This document shows positions 8,844 through 17,991 of a stretch of DNA of 64,000 nucleotides, piece after piece. Each line of letters opens with the position of its first letter. Position 1 is the stretch's first letter. Location of the stretch: assembly GCA_965219635.1 (NCBI GenBank), contig OZ244783.1, positions 3,100,001-3,164,000 of the forward strand, written 5' to 3'. This DNA comes from JAPOXR01 sp965219635 (GTDB lineage Bacteria > Pseudomonadota > Alphaproteobacteria > Rhodobacterales > Rhodobacteraceae). Made by a program: the position numbers and the translations under genes. A model generated the notes under the pieces. It had not been told where the DNA came from. It saw only the letters and a list, made by a program, of their open reading frames with translations, and searched no databases.

Positions 8844-8889
8844 TTCTCCACTTATGGAGAATAATGTATCCTTATTAGGAGAATGTCAA
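8844..8889 (-). promoter_or_regulatory. Promoter and likely operator of the Xre-RES operon
   Basis: On the minus strand a consensus -35 TTGACA (8889-8884) is followed after 17 bases by CATTAT (8866-8861) as -10. Three copies of a TTCTCC/GGAGAA hexamer overlap it: 8844-8849 and 8856-8861 form a palindrome with a 6-base spacer, and another lies at 8878-8883 inside the promoter spacer. The arrangement fits autorepression by the antitoxin. The untranslated leader before the ATG at 8840 would be very short. Confidence 0.65.
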
Positions 8890-8932
8890 GTGGTGCGATG
8901 CGGCGGCACAGCCAGCGGCCGGACAACTTGGG

Positions 8933-10441
8933 TCAAGACGCGTAGGCGGGCAGGACCTCCGGTTCCGGGTAGAGCTCGTTCATCGGGATCGAATTGCCGT
9001 TCGTTGTCACGATGCGGACATGGCTTCTGTCCATGAGGCGCGGCCTGACAACGCCGCAGGAATGGGAGATGATCTGGACTTCCCTGATGATCCGCCGGCA
9101 ATAGTTGGCCACCCGGACCGATTTCTCCGCCGGATTCAGCCCCTTCTGGAGCCTCGGATTGTGTGTGGTGATGCCCGTAGGGCAGGTATTCCGGTTGCAT
9201 TTGAGGGACTGGATGCATCCGAGGGCAAACATGAAACCGCGCGCCGATGTGACAAAGTCTGCACCGGCTGCCAATGCCCATCCAACCTCGGCCGGCGTCG
9301 CGAGCTTGCCTGAAGCCACGAGCCGGATGCGGTCCTTCAACCCGAACCTGCGCAACACATTTGCGGTCAGCGGCAACGCCTCTTTGGCCGGCAGGCCAAC
9401 ATTGTCCATGAGAGGCATTGGAGCGGCCCCCGTACCACCATCACCACCATCAACCGCTATGAAGTCCGGCGCGCATTCAATTCCACGGGCATGTATCCTC
9501 GCGCACATTTCTTCAAGCCAGCCGAAATTGCCCATTACCGACTTGAAGCCAACAGGCTTTCCCGTCACCTGCCGGATATGCCCGATCATGTCGAGAAGCT
9601 CATCAACATTGCGGATCTCCGGATGACGGTTCGGCGAGATTGAATCCTCGCCTTCCGTAATTCCGCGGATCGCAGCGATTTCGGCAGTGACTTTGGCGCC
9701 CGGTAAAATCCCGCCCTTGCCGGGTTTGGCTCCCTGGCTCAATTTTAGCTCGAACATCTTAACCCGTTCATGTGCCGCAACTTCCCTCAATCGGTCGTCG
9801 CAGAGGTTCCCGTTGCCGTCCCGCACGCCGTATTTTGCAGTGCCGATCTGAAAGACGATGTCACACCCGCCTTCAAGATGGTGCGGCGAAAGGCCACCTT
9901 CGCCTGTGTTCAGCCAGCACCCCACTTCGGCTGCGCCCTTTGACAGAGCCCGGATGGCCGGTGTCGAAAGTGCGCCGTAGCTCATCCCCGAAATATTGAA
10001 AAAGGATGGCGCGTTGTATGGCTGGCGGCACTGCTCGCCGATCAGCATGGGAACCATTTCAACCGCGTCCTCGACAAGTGTCGGAAACGGACAGTTCACG
10101 AATATGACCGTCCCGGGAGGCGAGAGGTTCTTGGTGGACCCAAATGCAACTGTATTGTCCAGTTGCCTTGATGAGCGCTGCACCCAGTCGCGCTCGGCTC
10201 GGTTGAACGGCATTTCTTCGCGATCCATGGCGAAAAAATATTGCCGGAAGAACTCACCGAGCATTGTGAAGAGGTAGCGGAATCTGCCGAGAACCGGATA
10301 GTTGCGGCGGACCGCATCCCGGGTCTGGCTGACATCAATCACATAGAGCACAACGACCAAAGCGACCGCCACGCCGATCACGAATATGAACAGCGCCGAG
10401 AGGAATTGCAGGCTTCCCATCAGCAAATTGTCGATGAACAT
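8933..10441 (-). CDS. FMN-binding glutamate synthase family protein
   Basis: A 502-residue protein with one or two N-terminal membrane helices (FLSALFIFVIGVAVALVVVL, about 14-34) and then the glutamate-synthase-like FMN barrel. Recognisable elements are FNISGMSYGALSTPAIRALS, LNTGEGG, KLSQGAKPGKGG, the SISPNRHPEIRNVDELL segment, FIAVDGGDGGTGAAP and the iron-sulfur-like Cys cluster ALGCIQSLKCNRNTCPTGI. It lacks the glutaminase domain of true GltB, so it is a stand-alone oxidoreductase whose substrate is unknown. It is the last of three leftward genes after cysQ and kdsB, 109 bases downstream of kdsB. Confidence 0.85.
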   Translation of the reverse strand: MFIDNLLMGSLQFLSALFIFVIGVAVALVVVLYVIDVSQTRDAVRRNYPVLGRFRYLFTMLGEFFRQYFFAMDREEMPFNRAERDWVQRSSRQLDNTVAFGSTKNLSPPGTVIFVNCPFPTLVEDAVEMVPMLIGEQCRQPYNAPSFFNISGMSYGALSTPAIRALSKGAAEVGCWLNTGEGGLSPHHLEGGCDIVFQIGTAKYGVRDGNGNLCDDRLREVAAHERVKMFELKLSQGAKPGKGGILPGAKVTAEIAAIRGITEGEDSISPNRHPEIRNVDELLDMIGHIRQVTGKPVGFKSVMGNFGWLEEMCARIHARGIECAPDFIAVDGGDGGTGAAPMPLMDNVGLPAKEALPLTANVLRRFGLKDRIRLVASGKLATPAEVGWALAAGADFVTSARGFMFALGCIQSLKCNRNTCPTGITTHNPRLQKGLNPAEKSVRVANYCRRIIREVQIISHSCGVVRPRLMDRSHVRIVTTNGNSIPMNELYPEPEVLPAYAS

Positions 10442-10550
10442 TGCCGTGACCTCCCTCTGGTATGATCCGAAGCCAGGCCTGCAATATCAGCCGGCAGGCA
10501 CCGGACGCTGCGACTGCCGGCCGTTCGCCGGTGACAGGTTCCCGGTCGCG

Positions 10551-11351
10551 CTACTCAATGCCGAGAGCGGACAGCCTCTCTTCGACCTTGGCAATATCGC
10601 CGGGATTGTTGACCTCCCAGAAATGCTTGTGCTCAGACTCCACCTCGACGCACAGAACATCCATGCCGTGCTCAAGAAAGCGGAGTTGTTCCAGCCCCTC
10701 GCAAATCTCCAGCCTGCCGGGGTCTTGCCGGTTGTACCAACGCAGCGACTCTGGCGTGTAGGCATAAACCCCGGCATGAAGATAAACCGGGCAAGCATCA
10801 TCCGTAATGAAACCCTGCCCCGTCCAAGGGATCATCTCCTTTGAGAAATAGAGGGCCCTGTTGCTTGAATCGAACACAACCGTGGTGCCGCCTGCGCGGT
10901 TGCTGCTGCGGTCCTGCGCAAAGGCCTGGATCATCGAAGGATCGCAGCGGATGACCGGTGTAGCGACGCCAACCCCAAGCGCCGTCCTCATGGTCTCGAC
11001 GATGCTCTCGACAAAGGATGGCGGAGTCAGTGGCGCATCACCCTGCAGGTTGACCACCGTATCGAAACGGGCTCCCAGCCTTTCGATGGTTGCGCAACAG
11101 CGCTCGGTCCCGTTGCGGCAGGACGGGCTTGTCATTACGCACTCGGCGCCAAACCACTCGACTGCGTCGCGTATGCGGATATCGTCGGTTGCGACAACCA
11201 CCCGGTCAACTCCCGGCACGCTGCTGGCTGCCTCCCAGGTTCGCTGGATCAGGGTCTTTTCCACCCCGGTTGCACCGCGCAGCTTCTCGAGCGGTTTTCC
11301 CGGGAAGCGGGAGGATGCGAAACGCGCAGGAATGACGATCAATACGGACAA
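10551..11351 (-). CDS. kdsB: 3-deoxy-manno-octulosonate cytidylyltransferase (CMP-Kdo synthetase)
   Basis: 266 residues, the usual size for KdsB. It activates Kdo as CMP-Kdo for lipopolysaccharide inner-core synthesis in the cytoplasm. The nucleotide-binding N-terminus IPARFASSRFPGKPL, the RNGTERC motif and the LQGDAPLTPP segment (family form usually LQGDEP) are visible. The QGDAP variant and CMP-Kdo-type C-terminus suggest a subfamily member, so a related sialic-type sugar is a less likely alternative. It lies 12 bases after cysQ on the same strand, indicating cotranscription. Confidence 0.85.
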   Translation of the reverse strand: MSVLIVIPARFASSRFPGKPLEKLRGATGVEKTLIQRTWEAASSVPGVDRVVVATDDIRIRDAVEWFGAECVMTSPSCRNGTERCCATIERLGARFDTVVNLQGDAPLTPPSFVESIVETMRTALGVGVATPVIRCDPSMIQAFAQDRSSNRAGGTTVVFDSSNRALYFSKEMIPWTGQGFITDDACPVYLHAGVYAYTPESLRWYNRQDPGRLEICEGLEQLRFLEHGMDVLCVEVESEHKHFWEVNNPGDIAKVEERLSALGIE

Positions 11352-11363
11352 TTTACACCGGAC

Positions 11364-12155
11364 TCAGTTCAGGACACCGGGTGAACCGGCAAGGAATTCC
11401 GGATTCTCGTATCCCTGCTTGCCATATTCAAGCTCGCATCCGTCGTCGCGTCTGTGGAGCCATCCACCCGAGGCCGCCAATATAGCATGGCCAGCGGCCG
11501 TGTCCCATTCCATCGTCCGTCCCAACCGGGGGTAGAAGTCCGCCTCGTTCGCGGCCATCAAGCAAAACTTGATGGAAGATGAAACGGCTTCAACGCTTGC
11601 CACATCGTAGCGCTCCAGCAACTCGGCAACCCTCCTGTCTGCCTTCAAGGTGCGGGATGCAACCACCCGCAGTCCCGAATTGTCACGCAACACCGGATAG
11701 TGCTCGGCCGCAATCCCGTATGTGCTCTGGCCAGGGTCTAGCCGACGCTCGATGACTGTCCCATCGGCGCTCGTGCAGAAGTGCCGGCCGAGCGCGGGCG
11801 CATGCACCACCCCCTGGACCGGCTTGCCATTCTCAATCAGGGCAATATTGACCGTGAATTCCCGCTTCCCGCGACGGAACCCGCTCGTCCCGTCCAACGG
11901 GTCGACGATAAAGAACCGGCCGGCGCTGGCTGTGTGGCTGTCAGCATTTTCCTCACTGACGACCAGGACATCCGGAAATGCCTGTTCCAGCCCTCGTCTA
12001 ATCAGCTCATCCGCTTCCATGTCGGCAACCGTTACGGGGGTCCCATCATCCTTCCAGATTGTCTCCAATTCGGGCGCATCGAAGGCATCAAGTATCAGGG
12101 AGCCGGCCTCAAGAGAAAGATCAATGAATGCCTCCTCCACCGCCGAATAGTCCAT
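11364..12155 (-). CDS. cysQ: 3'(2'),5'-bisphosphate nucleotidase CysQ-like / inositol monophosphatase family
   Basis: 263 residues of the inositol-phosphatase superfamily. Metal-binding motifs are clear: VVSEEN, then IVDPLDGTSGF (DPLDGT is the core signature) and the C-terminal WDTAAGHAIL. CysQ removes the 3' phosphate of PAP(S), protecting sulfate assimilation. The ATG at 12155 is preceded by AGGAAG; the frame is open further upstream but without homology. Co-location with kdsB is seen in other genomes, so a sugar-phosphate or inositol substrate cannot be excluded. Confidence 0.8.
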   Translation of the reverse strand: MDYSAVEEAFIDLSLEAGSLILDAFDAPELETIWKDDGTPVTVADMEADELIRRGLEQAFPDVLVVSEENADSHTASAGRFFIVDPLDGTSGFRRGKREFTVNIALIENGKPVQGVVHAPALGRHFCTSADGTVIERRLDPGQSTYGIAAEHYPVLRDNSGLRVVASRTLKADRRVAELLERYDVASVEAVSSSIKFCLMAANEADFYPRLGRTMEWDTAAGHAILAASGGWLHRRDDGCELEYGKQGYENPEFLAGSPGVLN

Positions 12156-12571
12156 ACACTTCCTTTCATCATGCAAACGGCATTCCAGCCTCACTACAAT
12201 TGCTGAACGGAAAGTTGCACCAGAAATCAGCGTATTCCCTGTGACCACGCCGCTCAGGATATTGCGCCAACCCGGATTGCCCGAACTACCCCCATGCAAT
12301 CCTGAAGGATGACAAAGCCTGAACCGGGCACCTTGCCCCCTGCGAGTGCAATAGCAACGAAACTGTATTGAGACGCAATTGCTGCCGTACCTTGCTTCGT
12401 CCTTTCCGGCCACGGATCCCTGAGTTCCGCACTGATCCCCGTCAAAATCGATCATCAGCCCAATCTTTGACAGAATAGTACAGTACCTTGATGTAAACAT
12501 ATTGGCGGTCGATCCCTTCAGGTTGGAAGAACTCCTGCACACAACGGAGTTAACCCCTACAGGAGGAAACA
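12156..12571. other. Divergent promoter region cysQ / polyol operon
   Basis: 416 bases between divergent genes. A consensus -35 TTGACA is at 12467-12472, with a possible TGTAAA -10 about 19 bases later; spacing is not ideal. The polyol operon's AraC regulator would be expected to bind here, but I could not fix a repeated half-site by eye. AGGAGG stands just before the ATG at 12572. No ORF in this stretch is convincing. Confidence 0.4.
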
Positions 12572-13879
12572 ATGTCTTTACTTCGGTATTCGGCTCTTGG
12601 CCTTGCCCTGAGCACAGCAGGAGTCGTGTCCTCGACTGCCGGCGAGATTACGATCGCAACCATCAACAATGGCCACATGATCACGATGCAGGAACTGACC
12701 CCTCATTTCGAGGAGGCAAACCCCGGCATTACGGTCAACTGGGTGACCCTGGACGAGGGCATCCTGCGCCAGCGGCTCACGACCGACATCACAACCAAGG
12801 GTGGCCAGTTCGATGTCATGACAATCGGCATGTATGAAACACCGATTTGGGGATCGCGCGGCTGGCTGGTCCCGCTGGAATTCGGGGACGCTTACGATGT
12901 GGAAGATGTCTACGACGCCATCCGCGGTGGCCTGAGCCACGAAGGCACCCTCTATTCGGCACCGTTCTACGGCGAAAGCTCCATGATCATGTACAACAGC
13001 GAACTGGTTGCTGCGACTGGCATGACCATTGAAGACAACCCGACATGGGACCATGTACGAGAGGTTGCTGCGGCCATCACCGACAAGGACAACGGCATCT
13101 ACGGCATCTGCCTGCGCGGCAAGCCCGGCTGGGGTGAAAACATGGCCTTTCTTGGAACCATGGCCAACTCCTTTGGCGCCCAGTATTTCAACATGGACTG
13201 GACTCCCGCATTCGACTCGGAAGCCTGGCAGAATGCAGTGCAATTCTATGTCGACATGATGAACGAGTCCGGGCCTCCGGGTTCGGAGTCGAACTCGTTC
13301 AACGAGATTCTGGCACTCATGAATGAAGGCAGGTGCGGCATGTGGATCGATGCCACCATCGCCGCCTCGCTTATGACCGATCCGGCAACATCCAAGGTCG
13401 CCGGAAAACTGGGCTATGCTCAGTCCCCATATGCGGTGACCAAGAAGGGCGCAAACTGGCTCTGGGCTTGGGCGCTGGCAGTTCCCGCCGGCACAGCCAA
13501 CCCGGATGATGCATTGAAGTTCGTCGAGTGGGCAACCTCCAAGGAGTATATCCGGCTCGTTGGAGAGACCAAGGGTTGGAACAACGTTCCCACAGGTAGC
13601 CGCAAGTCGACGTACGAAGTTCCTGAGTTCCTGGCAAAGACCGGCTTCGCCGAGGCCGAACTGAAGGCGATCCTGTCGGCCAATCCCAACGATTCCACGC
13701 TGAATCCGTCGCCCTATGTCGGTGTGCAGTTCGCGACCATTCCTGAATTCCAGGCAATCGGGACCGCAGTCGGCCAGCAGATGACCGCGGCGCTTTCAGG
13801 CGAAATCACGGTTGAGGAAGCGCTGGCCAACGCCCAGGAAATCGCCGACCGCGAAATGCGAAAGGCCGGCTACTACTGA
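12572..13879 (+). CDS. smoE: Sugar/polyol ABC transporter substrate-binding protein
   Basis: A 435-residue periplasmic binding protein (family 1) with a signal peptide of about 23 residues (MSLLRYSALGLALSTAGVVS). The mature part opens ITIATINNGHMITMQEL and contains QFDVMTIGMYETPIWGSRGW, closely resembling sorbitol/mannitol receptors of the SmoE/MtlE type. AGGAGG precedes the ATG. It is first in a cluster with two permeases, an AraC regulator, a polyol dehydrogenase and an ATPase, which together imply import and NAD-linked oxidation of mannitol, sorbitol or arabitol. The gene symbol is by family analogy. Confidence 0.85.
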   Translation: MSLLRYSALGLALSTAGVVSSTAGEITIATINNGHMITMQELTPHFEEANPGITVNWVTLDEGILRQRLTTDITTKGGQFDVMTIGMYETPIWGSRGWLVPLEFGDAYDVEDVYDAIRGGLSHEGTLYSAPFYGESSMIMYNSELVAATGMTIEDNPTWDHVREVAAAITDKDNGIYGICLRGKPGWGENMAFLGTMANSFGAQYFNMDWTPAFDSEAWQNAVQFYVDMMNESGPPGSESNSFNEILALMNEGRCGMWIDATIAASLMTDPATSKVAGKLGYAQSPYAVTKKGANWLWAWALAVPAGTANPDDALKFVEWATSKEYIRLVGETKGWNNVPTGSRKSTYEVPEFLAKTGFAEAELKAILSANPNDSTLNPSPYVGVQFATIPEFQAIGTAVGQQMTAALSGEITVEEALANAQEIADREMRKAGYY

Positions 13880-13974
13880 TCGAAAACGGCCTGTCCATTC
13901 GGTTGGCCGAGCTGAAAATCTAACTGGTTCCGGCGCATGACGCGCCGGGACCGCCCCGAGGAGGATAGCAGGCA

Positions 13975-14838
13975 ATGTTGAGCCCCAGTCTGACAAGATG
14001 GCTCCAGGCCCCTTCCATCATTCTCCTGTTTCTGTGGATGATCGTTCCCCTGACAATGACGGTCTATTTTTCGACCATCCGCTACCAGTTGCTGGCTCCA
14101 GAGAGAACGGGCTTTGTCGGATGGTCGAACTATGAATTCTTCTATACCGACCGTGGCTTCTGGCCAGCAATCCAGAACACATTGGTACTGGTCGGTCTTG
14201 TTCTCTTGGTCACGGTTGTGCTTGGACTCGCCCTTGCAGTCCTGGTCGACCGGCCATTTCGCGGCCGCGGCATCCTGAGAGTTCTGCTGATCTCGCCCTT
14301 TTTCATCATGCCGACGGTCAATGCGCTGGTCTGGAAGAACATGATGATGAATCCGATCTATGGCGTCTTTGCATCAATCTGGCGTTTTTTCGGTGCTGAA
14401 CCGATCGACTGGCTTTCAACCATGCCGCTCTATTCGATTGTACTGATGATCAGCTGGCAATGGACGCCATTTGCTTTCCTCATCTTCATGACCTCACTGC
14501 AATCACAGGATCAGGAGCAGAAGGAAGCCGCGACCCTTGACGGCGCCGGGTTCTGGTCGCAGTTCTGGAATCTGACGCTCCCGCATCTTGCGCGTCCGAT
14601 CGCCATTGTCATCCTGATTCAGACGATCTTCCACCTTTCCGTATTTGCGGAAATCTTCGTCACCACTGGTGGCGGCCCGGGCTATGAATCCACCAATCTG
14701 ACCTTCCTGATCTTTACGCAGGCTCTGTATGGATTCGATTTCGGGGTGGCGGCCGCTGGCGGTGTGATCGCCATCATCCTGGCGAACATCGTTGCGCTTT
14801 TCCTCATCCGTGTAATCGGCAAGAATTTGACGGTGTGA
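13975..14838 (+). CDS. smoF: Polyol ABC transporter permease (MalF-like)
   Basis: 287 residues with six hydrophobic helices. The binding-protein-dependent transport signature (EAA loop) is seen as KEAATLDGAGFWSQFWNLTL. A purine-rich AGGAGG is upstream. Its TGA overlaps the GTG of the next permease (GTGA at 14835-14838), so the two subunits are coupled. It pairs with the following permease to form the membrane channel of the polyol importer. Confidence 0.87.
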   Translation: MLSPSLTRWLQAPSIILLFLWMIVPLTMTVYFSTIRYQLLAPERTGFVGWSNYEFFYTDRGFWPAIQNTLVLVGLVLLVTVVLGLALAVLVDRPFRGRGILRVLLISPFFIMPTVNALVWKNMMMNPIYGVFASIWRFFGAEPIDWLSTMPLYSIVLMISWQWTPFAFLIFMTSLQSQDQEQKEAATLDGAGFWSQFWNLTLPHLARPIAIVILIQTIFHLSVFAEIFVTTGGGPGYESTNLTFLIFTQALYGFDFGVAAAGGVIAIILANIVALFLIRVIGKNLTV

Positions 14839-15674
14839 CGACAATGACCGACAAGGAAAAAGATGCCCTCAAGCACAGGATTGCCGTCGTTACAGCCTGG
14901 ATCGCCGGCTGCCTGTTCTTCTTCCCCATCTTCTGGATGTTCCTGACAGGCTTCAAGACCGAACAGCAGGCAATCACCATTCCCCCGCAACTGTTCTTTG
15001 TACCGACACTGGAAAACTACACACTGATCAACCAGCGAACGGACTATTTCGCCTTCGCCTGGAATTCGGTTGTAACCTCCGTCGGCGGCACGCTCCTGGC
15101 AATGCTGATCGCCATTCCGTCTGCCTACGCCATGGCATTCAACCCGGGACGCTGGACGAAGGACATTCTGCTCTGGATGCTGTCGACCAAGATGATGCCG
15201 GCCGTCGGCGTGCTGATGCCGATCTACCTGATTTGCCAGCAACTGGGGCTGCTGGACACGACGTTTGCCCTGGTCGTAATCTTTTCGCTGATGAATCTGC
15301 CGATCATCATGATGATCCTGTTCAACTATTTCCGGGAAATTCCGAAAGAGATACTAGAGGCGTCGCGTATGGATGGCACCTCGACATACAACGAGATAAC
15401 CCAGATCGTGATGCCGCTCGCCTGGGGCGGCATTGCCTCCACATCGCTCCTGTCCATTGTGCTCATGTGGAACGAGGCATTCTGGTCGATCAACCTGACT
15501 TCGAACGATGCTGGCACCCTGGTGGCGCTCGTCGCCAGTTTTGCAAATCCGCAGGGCCTCTTCTGGGCAAAGGTCTCCGCCGTCTCGACCCTGGCTTGCG
15601 CCCCGATCGTGGTGCTGGGCTGGCTGACCCAGAAACAGCTGGTGCAAGGCCTGACGTTTGGCGCAGTGAAATAG
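14835..15674 (+). CDS. smoG: Polyol ABC transporter permease (MalG-like)
   Basis: 279 residues, second inner-membrane subunit of the importer. The EAA loop appears as ILEASRMDGTSTYNEITQIV. The GTG at 14835 overlaps the stop of the preceding gene; an ATG three codons later (14844) is an alternative start that changes nothing in the domain. Six transmembrane segments are visible. The araC-type regulator starts 8 bases after its stop. Confidence 0.87.
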   Translation: MTTMTDKEKDALKHRIAVVTAWIAGCLFFFPIFWMFLTGFKTEQQAITIPPQLFFVPTLENYTLINQRTDYFAFAWNSVVTSVGGTLLAMLIAIPSAYAMAFNPGRWTKDILLWMLSTKMMPAVGVLMPIYLICQQLGLLDTTFALVVIFSLMNLPIIMMILFNYFREIPKEILEASRMDGTSTYNEITQIVMPLAWGGIASTSLLSIVLMWNEAFWSINLTSNDAGTLVALVASFANPQGLFWAKVSAVSTLACAPIVVLGWLTQKQLVQGLTFGAVK

Positions 15675-15682
15675 GTTCCGGC

Positions 15683-16579
15683 ATGTCGATCATAGCTCCT
15701 GAGTACGAATATGTGGACCGGGCAACCGAGTCCATTCGTTACCTTGAGCACGGCTGGCCAACCAGGCTGTGCCGGTGGCACAGTCATCCCGAGTATGAAC
15801 TGCATCTGATCTTGGAAACCCGTGGTGAGGCCTTCGTCGGCGACTATATTGGCGAATTCGAACCCGGAGACTTGTTCCTTACCGGCCCTGACGTTCCGCA
15901 TAACTGGGTAACAGACGCCATAACCCATCCCGAACCCGTGATGGTACGGGACATGCTCGTCCAGTTCAGCCGCGAGAGCATCGATACGCTTTCAAAGGAG
16001 TTTCCCGAATTCGAAGAAATGGGCCCGATGTGGGAGTTGGCACGTTCAGGAATTAAGTTCGAAGGCTTCGACCCGACCTTTGCGCGGGGCCATTTCCAGC
16101 GCATTCGCAGCACCAGAGGGTCCGAGAGGATTGTGGCGTTTCTGAGGTTTCTGGTACGCGTCAACGAACATGCCGAGAAACGCGGGCTGTCCGTGGTCCA
16201 GTTCAGGCAACCTTTAGGCACATCGAGGCATGCACGCATTGCGTCGGTTGTGGACCACATTACCGAAAACTATGCTGGCAGCATTTCCCTGAACGAAGCC
16301 GCCGACATGGCCGGAATGAGCACAGCAGCGTTTTCGCGCAATTTCCAGAAGGTGACTGGCAACCGGTTCGTGGAGTTCATCAACCGGGTCCGGGTCGGTC
16401 AGGCCTGTTCGATGCTGTATGCTACCGACACCCAGGTGTCGGCGATCTGCTTCGATGTCGGCTTCCAGAATCTTGCAAACTTTAACCGGCAGTTCCTCAA
16501 GATGAAGAGAATGACACCATCCGCCTACCGCGAGAGTGCGCGCCAAGGGCTCTTGCGCTCGCAAGGGTCGCCAAAGTGA
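15683..16579 (+). CDS. AraC family transcriptional regulator
   Basis: 298 residues. An N-terminal cupin-like sensor (WHSHPEYELHLILE, then GEFEPGDLFLTGPDVPHNWV) precedes two helix-turn-helix motifs at the C-terminus (ISLNEAADMAGMSTAAFSRN and VSAICFDVGFQNLANFNRQF). It is embedded between the transporter permeases and the polyol dehydrogenase, so it probably activates the operon in response to the polyol or its product. The frame is open upstream inside smoG, but the ATG at 15683 starts the domain. Its TGA overlaps the GTG of the next gene. Confidence 0.87.
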   Translation: MSIIAPEYEYVDRATESIRYLEHGWPTRLCRWHSHPEYELHLILETRGEAFVGDYIGEFEPGDLFLTGPDVPHNWVTDAITHPEPVMVRDMLVQFSRESIDTLSKEFPEFEEMGPMWELARSGIKFEGFDPTFARGHFQRIRSTRGSERIVAFLRFLVRVNEHAEKRGLSVVQFRQPLGTSRHARIASVVDHITENYAGSISLNEAADMAGMSTAAFSRNFQKVTGNRFVEFINRVRVGQACSMLYATDTQVSAICFDVGFQNLANFNRQFLKMKRMTPSAYRESARQGLLRSQGSPK

Positions 16580-17991
16580 CCGGGAACCGGAACATGAAAC
16601 AATCGTCCTGGCCGCGCAGAAAAGCCAGGATCGGATTTGTACATCTGGGCTACGGCGCATTCCACCGCGCACACCAGTCGGTCTATGTCGACGATTACAT
16701 GGAGATCACGGGCGACCTTGAATGGGGAATTGCCGCAGTGAACCTGCGTCCCTCCGAGTCGGACTCCTTCCGCCGGTCGCAATCTGCCCGGGATGGCTAT
16801 GTGCTGAAGACATCAGCCCCTGACGGAAGCCGACAGTTGCGCATGGTGCGGCCACACCTGCAATTCGCCGATTGGTCCCTGAACAATGCCGAAGCAGAAG
16901 CGTTGGTTGCCCTGCCCTCCGTTCATGCAATCACAATGACAGTCACCGAGAGCGGCTACTATTTGGATGAGGACTGGTCTCTTGACACCGCTGATCCGTT
17001 CATTGCCGCTGAGATTGAAGGGAAGGCAGGCCGTACGGTCTATGCCTTTCTTGCAGCCTCGCTGGAGTTGCGCCGCCGTAGCGGCGGCGGCCCCGTCACG
17101 CTGCTGTGCTGCGACAACATCCGCTCCAACGGTAAAGTTCTTAGACGCAATTTCCTGCACTATCTTGAGCTTCGCGGCCTGCACGAACTTGCCGCTTGGC
17201 TGCAGGACAACGCCACTTTTCCCTGTTCGATGGTGGACCGGATAACACCCCGTACGACCCCTGAACTCGAGGCTGAAGCCGAATTGCTTGCGCCCGGCCG
17301 CTACCTCGCCCCCGTTCAGGCCGAGGACTTCGTCCAGTGGGTTCTGGAAGACAGTTTTGCCGGACCGTTCCCCGATCTTTCCAGATCAGGCGTCCAGATC
17401 GTCAACGACGTGAACCCCTATGAGGAAGCCAAGATCAGAATACTGAATGGTGGACATCTGGGGCTGGTTTATCTCGCATTGTTGGCCGGCCATAGTACTT
17501 TTGATCGGGCGATTGCCGACCCGGAGCTTCGGACGCACTTCTTTCGGTGGGAACACGAGAACGTCCTGCCGGGACTGACGCTGGATCTGCCTTTCGACAA
17601 GGCCGGATATCTGGACGAAGTCGTGGCGCGGTTTTCGAACCGGGCTATTGCCGATCAGCTTGAGCGGATCGGCATGGATGGCTGGTCCAAGGTCTCGACC
17701 TTCATCCGGCCAACCCTGGAAGGCTGCCTCAGCCGCGGCATTTCACCCCGCCATGGCTATGCCAGCGTCGCGAGCTGGTATGTGTATGCGCGCAGGTTTG
17801 CAGAAGGCCGCACCAGCATTCCCTACCATGACCCCTATTGGCCCAGCCTGAAGCCTCTTCTGGCGCCAGGCAACGAAGAAGAATTTGCAAGAACGCGTGC
17901 ACTATGGGCGGACCTGCCCGTTGCCCATCAGGAATTCGTTCCGGGCATTGTTCGCGCCATATCGGAGATGGAAGAAAAATGGCCAGCGTAA
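16576..17991 (+). CDS. Mannitol dehydrogenase family protein (polyol dehydrogenase)
   Basis: 471 residues, long-chain NAD-dependent polyol dehydrogenase similar to MtlK/mannitol 2-dehydrogenase. The Rossmann start reads IGFVHLGYGAFHRAHQSVYV and the catalytic region includes EEAKIRILNGGHLGLVYLAL, with the lysine of the KxRxLNGxH motif visible. It would oxidise the imported polyol to a ketose (mannitol or arabitol to fructose or xylulose). GTG at 16576 overlaps the regulator's stop; ATG at 16594 is an alternative. Its end overlaps the start of the ATPase gene by 13 bases. Confidence 0.87.
   Translation: MTGNRNMKQSSWPRRKARIGFVHLGYGAFHRAHQSVYVDDYMEITGDLEWGIAAVNLRPSESDSFRRSQSARDGYVLKTSAPDGSRQLRMVRPHLQFADWSLNNAEAEALVALPSVHAITMTVTESGYYLDEDWSLDTADPFIAAEIEGKAGRTVYAFLAASLELRRRSGGGPVTLLCCDNIRSNGKVLRRNFLHYLELRGLHELAAWLQDNATFPCSMVDRITPRTTPELEAEAELLAPGRYLAPVQAEDFVQWVLEDSFAGPFPDLSRSGVQIVNDVNPYEEAKIRILNGGHLGLVYLALLAGHSTFDRAIADPELRTHFFRWEHENVLPGLTLDLPFDKAGYLDEVVARFSNRAIADQLERIGMDGWSKVSTFIRPTLEGCLSRGISPRHGYASVASWYVYARRFAEGRTSIPYHDPYWPSLKPLLAPGNEEEFARTRALWADLPVAHQEFVPGIVRAISEMEEKWPA

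Noticed and set aside
15233..15682. 150-codon upstream extension of the AraC regulator
   Set aside because: It lies in another frame of the permease gene; the sensor domain starts at 15683.
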